Shown: positions 1 to 5,223 of the stretch, piece after piece
Layout of the letters: each line of letters starts with the position of its first letter
How positions within the stretch are numbered: position 1 is the first letter of the stretch
From: Campylobacteraceae bacterium
Lineage (GTDB): Bacteria; Campylobacterota; Campylobacteria; Campylobacterales; Sulfurovaceae
Direction of reading: 5' to 3'
Length of the DNA: 6,693 nt
NCBI GenBank assembly: GCA_026982175.1
Contig: JALSHP010000016.1
Coordinates: forward strand, 1-6,693
Program-made: the position numbers and the translations under genes
Notes under the pieces: model-generated
What the model saw: only the letters and a program-made list of their open reading frames with translations
Told to the model about the DNA's origin: nothing
The model's database searches: none

Positions 1-27
1 AAATCACTCGCTTAAACTCTAAGTAAG

Positions 28-70
28 CCCCAATGTTCTTGGACGCGTATTATAGAGAATTTTATTGGGG
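28..70. repeat. 7-bp inverted repeat flanking the -10 of the left-edge promoter
   Basis: CCCCAAT at 28-34 and ATTGGGG at 64-70 are perfect inverted copies. One arm lies in the -35/-10 spacer and the other just downstream of the predicted start. It could be an operator, or chance. The minus-strand leader also has short stems (CCAA/TTGG around 30-42 and GCTTA/TAAGC around 10-28). No function is assigned. Confidence 0.35.
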
Positions 71-77
71 ATGTCAA
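49..77 (-). promoter_or_regulatory. Very strong sigma70-type promoter firing off the left edge
   Basis: On the minus strand the -35 is TTGACA (72-77) and the -10 is TATAAT (49-54), separated by exactly 17 bp; both hexamers match consensus. Upstream of the -35 (about 78-120) the strand is rich in A and T tracts, like an UP element. Between the -10 and the predicted start near 40-42 lies a G/C-rich discriminator (ACGCGTCC), a feature of stringently controlled rRNA and tRNA promoters. The downstream transcript leaves the window, so the target is not visible. An rRNA or tRNA operon is inferred from promoter quality only; a highly expressed protein gene is the alternative. Confidence 0.8.
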
Positions 78-123
78 GGGTTTTTGTTAATTTGTGAATA
101 ATTTGTGGAAATTCTTTTTTTGT

Positions 124-660
124 TTACTTATTTTCTAGTAATTCTAATCTCTTACTTGTCTTCTTATGTATCTCTTTAATAATACTTTTCAACTCTTTTC
201 CCTCTACATTAATAATAATGTTTGCTAACTCTTTATACGATTCTTGTCTCTCATTATAAAGTTTTTTTGCTTTTTTAGGTTCTGAGAAGAGTGGTCTTTT
301 CTTTAGCTTTGCTTTTGCATTCTCTGCTGTCGATAAACGATTATATATCCAATCATAAGAGGCATCCAATAAAACGACTGTTCCTAGTTTATTTAGATTA
401 TTAACATTAAAGAAACCACCTCCACAAGAAATCAAAGAGTCATCAACAGAAGATTCAATCCAATTGGCACACTCTTGTTCTAACGAACGAAAATATTTTT
501 CACCATGCTCTTTAAATATCTCTTTAATTTTACAATTTGCTTTTGACTCTATTAAATCATCTGTATCAATATTAAAACATTTATATTTTTCAGCATAAGC
601 TCTAGCTGTTGTTCCTTTGCCCACACCCATAAAGCCTATTAATATAATATTTTTTTTCAT
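124..660 (-). CDS. aroK: Shikimate kinase
   Basis: A 178-residue protein, the usual length for AroK. It phosphorylates the 3-hydroxyl of shikimate with ATP in the cytoplasmic chorismate pathway, which feeds aromatic amino acids, folate and, in futalosine-type organisms, menaquinone. Visible motifs are the P-loop GFMGVGKGTT (residues 9-18), the DTD shikimate-binding motif (32-34), the FR pair (57-58), the GGG loop (80-82), the LID segment KKRPLF (120-125) and a late R138. The P-loop is odd: the Ser/Thr normally after the Lys is Gly, giving a GKGT form known from adenylate kinases, so Thr17 would have to take its place. The start is the ATG at 660, preceded by AAGGGG at 6-nt spacing. It lies 49 bp downstream of the S24 repressor gene on the same strand. 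No hairpin-plus-T-run terminator is visible after its stop. Family assignment is confident. Confidence 0.93.
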   Translation of the reverse strand: MKKNIILIGFMGVGKGTTARAYAEKYKCFNIDTDDLIESKANCKIKEIFKEHGEKYFRSLEQECANWIESSVDDSLISCGGGFFNVNNLNKLGTVVLLDASYDWIYNRLSTAENAKAKLKKRPLFSEPKKAKKLYNERQESYKELANIIINVEGKELKSIIKEIHKKTSKRLELLENK

Positions 661-670
661 TCTCTACCCC

Positions 671-702
671 TTAGTATCTATATATAAAATAAATTATACT
701 AA
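671..702 (-). promoter_or_regulatory. Candidate aroK promoter with overlapping inverted repeat
   Basis: A minus-strand TATAAT (complement of 693-698), preceded by TAG, lies about 33 nt upstream of the aroK start codon. There is no clear -35, which is normal for Campylobacterota sigma70 promoters. TTAGTAT (671-677) and ATACTAA (696-702) form a perfect 7-bp inverted repeat. One arm overlaps the -10 and the other abuts the aroK Shine-Dalgarno. The repeat could be an operator, or an RNA hairpin in transcripts reading through from the repressor gene. Confidence 0.5.
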
Positions 703-709
703 ATTTTTG

Positions 710-1363
710 CTACAAGCTTTCAACATTTCCTACAACTCGACCAATTATCTCTACTTCATCAGCAGTAATAATCTCTGGACTGTACGCTTTGTTATCAGAG
801 ATAAGTTCCACCATACCATCTGCTCTTTGACGAATACGTTTAATAAAAAGCCCTGCTGTTGTAGCAGCAATAAAGATTCCATCTTTATTAATATTTGTCT
901 GTTCTCTATCTATAAATACGATTGAGCCGTCTTGAAGTGTCGGCTCCATTGATTCACCATCTACATTGATTGCTTCTAAAGTATTGTTTACATTGGGAAC
1001 AATACTTTTCATAATGGTTTTATCTATAGACAAAATTTCATAATCTTCATCAAAGTTAAATGCCCCACCACCAGCACTGGCTCTTACATCTGAAAAGTAG
1101 TGTACTTGAAAAAAACGTTCTGTCTCTTCTTCTAACATCTCAATGGCTTGGTCAAAAAAAAGCCAATTGATGCTTAATCGTTTATTGGCACAAAATTCAA
1201 GTATCTCTTTGAAAGGTATGGAGTTTCGCTTTTTCATGGTTGCGAATGTGGTTTGAGGAATCATTAATGCTTCAGCGACATCTTTATCAAATACCTTTTT
1301 AACTTTTTTTTCTTGAGCAATAATCTCTTTAATTTTAGTAATTACATTGCGTAAATCATACAT
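710..1363 (-). CDS. LexA/CI-like S24-family transcriptional repressor
   Basis: A 217-residue regulator with two parts. The N-terminus (about 5-70) looks like a phage CI-type helix-turn-helix (KDVAEALMIPQTTFATMKK, 27-45, then a recognition-type segment and INWLFF, 65-70). A linker (71-90) leads to a C-terminal S24 peptidase domain. Its nucleophile is Ser138 in GESMEPT and the general base is Lys175 in FIKRI; their 37-residue spacing equals that of Ser119 and Lys156 in E. coli LexA. An Ala97-Gly98 bond in RASAGGGAF is a fitting self-cleavage site. By analogy with LexA and CI, RecA-stimulated cleavage would inactivate it on DNA damage; this is inference. The ATG start at 1363 is preceded by AAAAGG at about 8-nt spacing. 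A palindrome covers its promoter, which suggests autorepression. Its target genes are unknown; the divergent microprotein gene is the first candidate. It could be a domesticated prophage repressor, but no other phage gene is seen here. Confidence 0.88.
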   Translation of the reverse strand: MYDLRNVITKIKEIIAQEKKVKKVFDKDVAEALMIPQTTFATMKKRNSIPFKEILEFCANKRLSINWLFFDQAIEMLEEETERFFQVHYFSDVRASAGGGAFNFDEDYEILSIDKTIMKSIVPNVNNTLEAINVDGESMEPTLQDGSIVFIDREQTNINKDGIFIAATTAGLFIKRIRQRADGMVELISDNKAYSPEIITADEVEIIGRVVGNVESL

Positions 1364-1392
1364 ACTTAGCCTTTTATTTCGGTTTATTTTAA

Positions 1393-1398
1393 ATTATA
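1393..1398 (-). promoter_or_regulatory. Repressor -10 box
   Basis: TATAAT on the minus strand, about 30 nt upstream of the repressor ATG, which gives a leader of roughly 23 nt. No -35 of consensus quality is visible at 16-18 bp. The box lies in the left arm of the palindrome at 1394-1416, so a protein bound there would block this promoter. Confidence 0.55.
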
Positions 1399-1416
1399 TG
1401 ACAATTTGACATATAA
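1394..1416. promoter_or_regulatory. 23-bp palindromic operator candidate
   Basis: The left arm TTATATG (1394-1400) and right arm CATATAA (1410-1416) are perfect inverses. The inner CAA/TTG (1402-1404 and 1406-1408) also pairs, leaving one A:A mismatch per side and a central T at 1405. Ten of eleven base pairs per half-site are symmetric, as expected for a homodimeric repressor such as LexA or CI. It overlaps the -10 of the S24 repressor gene and sits about 25 bp upstream of the -10 of the divergent small gene. That this repressor binds it is inferred from position and symmetry. Confidence 0.6.
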
Positions 1417-1440
1417 ATGGCTTAAATAAGAAAATAATAT

Positions 1441-1446
1441 TATAAT
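1441..1446 (+). promoter_or_regulatory. -10 box of the small divergent gene
   Basis: A plus-strand TATAAT in an A/T-rich run, followed by TTGG, about 33 nt upstream of the small gene's ATG. The predicted start is near 1453. The nearest TTGACA (1406-1411) is 29 bp away, too far for a normal -35, and belongs to the palindrome instead. Confidence 0.5.
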
Positions 1447-1467
1447 TTGGAATATTTAATTGAAAAA

Positions 1468-1472
1468 AAGGA
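1468..1472 (+). promoter_or_regulatory. Strong ribosome binding site of the small gene
   Basis: AAGGA, preceded by a run of A, sits 6 nt before the ATG at 1479. It is one of the best Shine-Dalgarno matches in the window. It is the main reason to believe that the following 41-codon frame is translated. Confidence 0.65.
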
Positions 1473-1478
1473 TTTAAA

Positions 1479-1604
1479 ATGAATGTCACAAGTAATAAAA
1501 AGGTATTGAACGAAGCGATGAATAGTGGCTGTAAGACAGCTGCTGAATTAGCCCTTTATGTTAAAAGACGCAATAAGCTACAAGCTGTCTACAAAAAGAT
1601 TTAG
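1479..1604 (+). CDS. Uncharacterised 41-residue basic microprotein
   Basis: A 42-codon frame (ATG to TAG) lying between the S24 repressor, which is divergent, and moeA, which is convergent. I do not recognise its family. The product begins MNVTSNKKVLNEAMN and carries seven Lys and two Arg against two Glu, so it is strongly basic. It has one Cys (18) and no evident signal peptide or membrane segment. Residues 7-16 and 19-33 (CKTAAELALYVKRRN, from Cys18) look helical with a turn between, loosely like half of a helix-turn-helix; this is weak pattern matching. Support for a real gene is the AAGGA at ideal spacing, a TATAAT further upstream and the nearby palindrome. Its TAG (1602-1604) overlaps the moeA stop codon on the other strand. 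It could be a Cro-like antagonist, a small toxin or effector, or an unrelated conserved small protein. Confidence 0.6.
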   Translation: MNVTSNKKVLNEAMNSGCKTAAELALYVKRRNKLQAVYKKI

Positions 1605-2806
1605 TCTATCAATAAAATTGTCACTTTATCTCCAACAACTTTAGGGCTATCTTCCTCTGAAGTGACCAAAAGAGCCGTTTTTCCTAACATATTGGTCAAG
1701 ATGGCAGATGAGCCAAATTTTTTACCTTTAAAATCTACAAAATATTGCCCATTTTCTAAAACATAGTTACAGGCTGTAAATTCAGCCTTTTTCTGTCGTT
1801 TATTAAAGGTATCTCTTAAGGTAGCCTCTACCCTACGCAAGGAGCATTCTCCCTTTTGAAGTTTAGCAATAAGTGGTACCATGTAAAGTAAAGCTGTCAC
1901 CGTAGAGGAGTAGGCAAATCCTGGAAGTGCTACAATGAACTTGTCCTCTTTTTTTGCTACCATAATGTGTTGCCCTGGTTTTACGCGTACCCCTTTAAAG
2001 AGTACTTCACAGCCAAGCTCTACAATGACATCTTTTACAAAGTCAAAATCGCCCACAGAGACACCACCTGTGGTGACCACAATGTCACTTTGGGCTAAAG
2101 CTGACTCCACGGCTGTTAAAATGCTCTCTTTATCATCTAAAATACACCCTAACTGTAACGCTTCACCATCATATTTTTTGACCAACGATTCTAAGATATA
2201 GTTGTTTGAGCTACGAATTTGGGCATCTGAAGTCTGCACTTCACCCAACTCTAAAAGCTCTGAGCCTGTAGAGAGAATGGCTACACGTGGTTTTTCAAAC
2301 ACCAAGGGGCTAACCACATTGAGACTTGCCATTACGCCAATGTCGGCAAAATCTATTTTTGTTCCCTCTTTAATGAGTGTTTGCCCCTTTTCATAATTCT
2401 CACCAATGGCACGAACTGAAAATCCAAATGGTACCGTTTCGTTAATGACAATTTCATCTCCCTCAACCGTGACATTTTCAATGGGAATGAGCGTATCAGC
2501 CCCTTTGGGCATGAGTGAACCTGTAAAAGTTTTGATGCAACTTCCACTAAGCACTTCATCAACCAAATCAGCCCCTGCTGGGTTAATACTACTGATTTTT
2601 AAACGCCCCAAGGCTAAATCTGTATGTTTCACTGCGTAGCCATCCATCGCAGAGGTGGGGAGTGCTGGTGAATTGTGGTCGGTGATTATATCTTCAGCCA
2701 ATACATACCCTAAGGTATCGGTTAGATATTTTTTTTCTTTTTTATAATTTTTAATTGTTATATTTTCTAAAATCTCAATTGATTCATCGAAGTGCATAAA
2801 TGCCAT
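1601..2806 (-). CDS. moeA: Molybdopterin molybdotransferase
   Basis: MoeA inserts molybdate into adenylated molybdopterin, the last common step of molybdenum-cofactor synthesis, in the cytoplasm. The 401-residue length fits the family. Motifs in order: PTSAMDGYAV (50-59) with the conserved Asp55; FTGSLMPKGADTLIPIENV (94-112); STGSELLELG (179-188); SSNNYILESL (199-208); the MoCF-domain signature VTTGGVSVGDFDFVKDVI (244-261); KGVRVKPGQH (271-280); and LPGFAYSST (294-302), where many MoeA proteins have LPGNPVSS. The C-terminal domain IV (about 325-400) is present. The start is the ATG at 2806, supported by AAGGG about 9 nt upstream; the in-frame ATG at codon 4 has a poorer distance. It is the last gene of moaD-moaE-moeA, 27 bp after moaE (28 bp if counted to the ATG). 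No terminator follows; its stop overlaps that of the small plus-strand gene. Confidence 0.95.
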   Translation of the reverse strand: MAFMHFDESIEILENITIKNYKKEKKYLTDTLGYVLAEDIITDHNSPALPTSAMDGYAVKHTDLALGRLKISSINPAGADLVDEVLSGSCIKTFTGSLMPKGADTLIPIENVTVEGDEIVINETVPFGFSVRAIGENYEKGQTLIKEGTKIDFADIGVMASLNVVSPLVFEKPRVAILSTGSELLELGEVQTSDAQIRSSNNYILESLVKKYDGEALQLGCILDDKESILTAVESALAQSDIVVTTGGVSVGDFDFVKDVIVELGCEVLFKGVRVKPGQHIMVAKKEDKFIVALPGFAYSSTVTALLYMVPLIAKLQKGECSLRRVEATLRDTFNKRQKKAEFTACNYVLENGQYFVDFKGKKFGSSAILTNMLGKTALLVTSEEDSPKVVGDKVTILLID

Positions 2807-2833
2807 TCTTTTTTCCCTTACTATATATAATAA

Positions 2834-3271
2834 CTATTTAGACAAAAGTCCCGACCCATTCATGGGGGTACTTCTATCGGCTGCGTAAATGCGTTTTCCC
2901 TCTTTAACATCATATTTCCAAATGGGTGCATTGGCTTTAAAATCTTCCACAAACTCATCTATGAGTTCCAATGCCACTCGTCTTTTGGGGGAGAAAACAG
3001 CTGAAATGTACGACGAAGTATGCACAGGTACATCGCCAATGGCATGTGCCATTTTAACTTTTGCCCCTAACTCTTCAGCTTTTTTCACCCAATTGTCAAA
3101 CCATTGTTGCAGTACAGGCTCATAGATGTCAAAGCTTAATGCCTCAATGCCATCTTCTGCACGAATTGTACCGACAAAGGGAATGTACGCCCCATAATTT
3201 GACGCTTCCTCTTCATGTAACCACTTAGAAAAAATGGCTTCAACATCGAGTGAACCTTGATGTAACTCCAT
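2834..3271 (-). CDS. moaE: Molybdopterin synthase large (catalytic) subunit
   Basis: MoaE, with sulfur-carrying MoaD, converts cyclic pyranopterin monophosphate (precursor Z) to molybdopterin. With the ATG at 3271 the protein has 145 residues. It shows GAYIPFVGTIR (27-37), a central YEPVLQQWF segment and FKANAPIWKYD (111-121). Lys112 and Lys119 there keep the 7-residue spacing of the catalytic Lys119 and Lys126 of E. coli MoaE. Two deviations: the usual HRxG reads HAIG (76-79), and the usual S-x-HR reads SPKR (94-97). The start is a choice. An in-frame GTG at 3283 would add four residues and overlap moaD by 11 bp, but has no Shine-Dalgarno. The ATG at 3271 follows a G-rich stretch and lies one base after the moaD stop (TAA-G-ATG), suggesting translational coupling. 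Annotation confidence is high, start confidence moderate. Confidence 0.92.
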   Translation of the reverse strand: MELHQGSLDVEAIFSKWLHEEEASNYGAYIPFVGTIRAEDGIEALSFDIYEPVLQQWFDNWVKKAEELGAKVKMAHAIGDVPVHTSSYISAVFSPKRRVALELIDEFVEDFKANAPIWKYDVKEGKRIYAADRSTPMNGSGLLSK

Positions 3272-3272
3272 C

Positions 3273-3494
3273 TTAACCCCCACAAACAGGGGGTAAGATT
3301 GAAATTTTATCCCCCTCTTTTAAAACCATGCCTAAATCAGCTGTCATTTGGTCGTTGACTGCCACAGCACATTTGTCTAACCATGCAGCGATGGAGTCGA
3401 TTTTTTGCAATTGTGTCGCCACGTCAGCCAAAGTTTTTGCCTCTAGCTCTATGCTCTCTTGTGCCATTGGTCCTAAAAATTCTACTTTTACCAT
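3273..3494 (-). CDS. moaD: Molybdopterin synthase sulfur carrier subunit
   Basis: A small ubiquitin-fold protein (73 residues from the ATG at 3494). Its C-terminal Gly-Gly is adenylated and thiocarboxylated, then donates sulfur to precursor Z within the MoaD2-MoaE2 complex. The diagnostic end, ILPPVCGG, is intact. A Cys sits where Ala or Ser is usual, next to the Gly-Gly. The N-terminus MVKVEFLGPM matches the first beta strand. A TTG one codon upstream (3497) could also serve as start; GAGGGA lies 6 nt before the TTG and 9 nt before the ATG, and I prefer the ATG. It is the first gene of the minus-strand moaD-moaE-moeA operon, with a -10 about 28 nt upstream. The activating enzyme (MoeB type), MoaA, MoaC and a sulfur donor are not in the window. 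Confidence 0.92.
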   Translation of the reverse strand: MVKVEFLGPMAQESIELEAKTLADVATQLQKIDSIAAWLDKCAVAVNDQMTADLGMVLKEGDKISILPPVCGG

Positions 3495-3520
3495 CAATAA
3501 TTTCCCTCAATAATGTTAGC

Positions 3521-3548
3521 TGATTATAAAAGTTGTTTGATATAATCA
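3521..3548. promoter_or_regulatory. Mirror-symmetric divergent promoters of moaD and the mqnA-like gene
   Basis: TGATTATA (3521-3528) and TATAATCA (3541-3548) are perfect 8-bp inverted copies 12 bp apart. The left arm holds the minus-strand -10 TATAAT (3523-3528), which leads to moaD with a leader of about 22 nt. The right arm holds the plus-strand -10 TATAAT (3541-3546), which leads to the mqnA-like gene with a leader of about 27 nt. Neither has a clear -35; each would occupy the other's core region. Two polymerases could not easily bind at once. Confidence 0.6.
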
Positions 3549-3579
3549 CGCTTAGAATCTCTCTTAAAGGTCTACACCT

Positions 3580-4227
3580 GTGATATTTGGCTCAATTAGC
3601 TACCTCAATCTTTTACCTTTTCAAGTGTTTATGAAACGCTATATTCACCATCCAGGGACAAAGATGGGCATGAACTACCGAAAAAATGTTCCAAGCCAAA
3701 TCAATAGTGCTTTAAAAAAACGTCAAATTGATGCAGGGTTTATCTCTAGCATTGAATCGCCCAAATATCAGTGCAGTAACTTAGGCATCATTGCCAACAG
3801 AGCTGTCTATTCGGTCTTTGTAATTCAAGGAGAGAACAAGATAGATGAAGATTCAGCCTCTTCCAATCGTTTGGCTAAAGTGCTAAATTTACAAGGTGAA
3901 GTTCTCATCGGGGACAAAGCACTAAAGTATTACCTAGAGGGAGGTGTGGGCATTGACCTTGCCACACAATGGCACAAAGAGACCCAACTTCCTTTTGTTT
4001 TTGCACAACTCTGCTACACTTGTCATGGTAAACTCATAGAAAAAATAGCAAAAAAATTTAGTAAACAACCAATTAAAATACCCCAATACATTTTAAAACG
4101 TGAAGCAAATAAAAGAGGCATAAGCCCAAGACAACTTCGATGGTATTTAAAACATATTGAGTATAATATGAGCCATAAAGCTCAAAAATCACTCAAACTA
4201 TTTTTGAAAAATTCTAAAAGGTTATAA
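3580..4227 (+). CDS. mqnA: MqnA-like chorismate dehydratase (futalosine menaquinone pathway)
   Basis: A 215-residue protein of the MqnA/MqnD solute-binding-fold family. MqnA converts chorismate to 3-[(1-carboxyvinyl)oxy]benzoate, the first committed step of the futalosine route to menaquinone. Visible family features are GSISYLNLLPF (4-14), NVPSQINSALKKRQIDAGFIS (36-56), AVYSVFVI (75-82), IGDKAL (110-115) and DLATQWHKETQLPFVFA (126-142). The last of these is typical of MqnA rather than MqnD. The length is toward the short end for the family. The start codon is GTG at 3580, supported by AAAGG 9 nt upstream and by the normal family N-terminus. The stop abuts the waaC ATG with no gap, so the two are probably coupled. 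It heads the plus-strand operon. Substrate assignment is from family resemblance; MqnD-like or unknown specificity is less likely. Confidence 0.8.
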   Translation: MIFGSISYLNLLPFQVFMKRYIHHPGTKMGMNYRKNVPSQINSALKKRQIDAGFISSIESPKYQCSNLGIIANRAVYSVFVIQGENKIDEDSASSNRLAKVLNLQGEVLIGDKALKYYLEGGVGIDLATQWHKETQLPFVFAQLCYTCHGKLIEKIAKKFSKQPIKIPQYILKREANKRGISPRQLRWYLKHIEYNMSHKAQKSLKLFLKNSKRL

Positions 4228-5223
4228 ATGAAAATAGCCATTGTCAAACTCTCTGCTATGGGTGACATCATCCATGCGATGGTTGCACTTCAATACATTA
4301 AAAAATCTAAGCCCAACATTCAAATTGATTGGATAGTAGAGCAAAGCTTCAAACAAGTTTTAGAACATAATCCACATATTGACAACATCTTAAGCGTTAA
4401 TCTAAAAGCGATTAAAAAAGATAAGTTAGCCCTATTTAAAGAGATAAAGAAAGTAAAATCTTACTCTAAAAATAACTACGACTTAGTCATAGATGCCCAA
4501 GGGCTGTTAAAGTCGGCAATTACGGCGAAACTTTTGGGAAAAAATAGAGCTGGATTTTCTAAAACCTCCATTCGTGAGGGGGTTGCTTCTTATTTTTATG
4601 AGCGAAAGGTTGAGATTGCTTATGATGCCAATACCATTGATAGGAATGCAAAAGTGATGAGTGAACCTCTTGACATTACGATAAGCTCTCAAATGGTACT
4701 AGATAAAGAGCCATTTTTATTTTATGATGAAGAGAATACTTTAGATGAATATCTCTCAAAAGATAAAAAAAACATCATCTTTATCATTGGTTCAACGTGG
4801 GAGAGTCGAAACTACCCCAAAGAGAAGTTTCTTGAAGTTGCCAATCATTTAAAAGAAAATACGCTCATTGCATGGGGGAGTGAAGAGGAGAGAGAGAAAG
4901 CACTTTGGCTAGAAGAGAATTCATCTTACATAAAAGCTTTACCTAAAATCAATCTCAATGGATTAAAAAGCATCATCGCTAAGTCGGATTTACTCATAGG
5001 CAATGACACAGGTCCTACTCATATGGCATGGGGTTTAAATATTCCTTCCATTACCATTTTTGGACCAACTCCTGTTAATCGAGTCTATCAAACAGCTATC
5101 AATAAAACTATCAAATCAAAAAGTGAAGTGAATCACTATAAACTAGATAAAAATGATTTTTCTATCACTAAAATTCCATCTCATAAAGTTATTCTTATGG
5201 CGAGGGAGCTACTAAATGCTTGA
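4228..5223 (+). CDS. waaC: Lipopolysaccharide heptosyltransferase I
   Basis: A GT9-family enzyme of 331 residues, normal for WaaC. It transfers the first L-glycero-D-manno-heptose from ADP-heptose to Kdo2-lipid A on the inner face of the cytoplasmic membrane. It has two Rossmann-like halves. The N-terminal half has MKIAIVKLSAMGDIIHAMVA with Asp13, the position of the catalytic Asp13 of E. coli WaaC, and then DLVIDAQGLLKSA (85-97). The C-terminal half has GSTWESRNYPKEKF (188-201), WGSEEE (216-221) and GNDTGPTHMAWGL (258-270) with Asp260 and His265, which contact donor sugar-nucleotide in the family. The ATG directly follows the mqnA stop, with AAAAGG upstream at suitable spacing. The stop overlaps the next gene by 8 bp. 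The pairing with a lauroyl acyltransferase matches the LOS loci of Campylobacter. Confidence 0.92.
   Translation: MKIAIVKLSAMGDIIHAMVALQYIKKSKPNIQIDWIVEQSFKQVLEHNPHIDNILSVNLKAIKKDKLALFKEIKKVKSYSKNNYDLVIDAQGLLKSAITAKLLGKNRAGFSKTSIREGVASYFYERKVEIAYDANTIDRNAKVMSEPLDITISSQMVLDKEPFLFYDEENTLDEYLSKDKKNIIFIIGSTWESRNYPKEKFLEVANHLKENTLIAWGSEEEREKALWLEENSSYIKALPKINLNGLKSIIAKSDLLIGNDTGPTHMAWGLNIPSITIFGPTPVNRVYQTAINKTIKSKSEVNHYKLDKNDFSITKIPSHKVILMARELLNA

Noticed and set aside
1..123. A tRNA or rRNA gene within the left-edge segment
   Set aside because: Only promoter and early leader sequence is present; no cloverleaf or rRNA sequence is recognisable inside the window.
617..925. Plus-strand open frame of about 100 codons opposite aroK and the repressor
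   Set aside because: It lies antisense to two well-supported genes, has a low-complexity composition and no recognisable motif.
1406..1446. TTGACA at 1406-1411 as -35 for the small-gene TATAAT at 1441-1446
   Set aside because: The 29-bp spacing is far outside the normal 16-18 bp; TTGACA is part of the palindrome.
1364..1604. Prophage or mobile-element remnant around the CI-like repressor
   Set aside because: No integrase, transposase, attachment-site repeats or other phage gene is visible; flanking genes are ordinary chromosomal ones.
1935..2639. Several 60-90-codon open frames on both strands inside moeA
   Set aside because: They are out-of-frame shadows of moeA with no family motifs or convincing ribosome binding sites.
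3272..3283. GTG at 3283 as moaE start with 11-bp overlap into moaD
   Set aside because: No Shine-Dalgarno precedes it, and the ATG at 3271 fits the family N-terminus and couples to the moaD stop; kept only as an alternative.
2889..3513. Plus-strand open frames opposite moaE and moaD
   Set aside because: Antisense shadows of well-supported molybdopterin synthase genes.
4507..4692. Minus-strand 61-codon frame inside waaC
   Set aside because: Shadow of waaC; no independent support.
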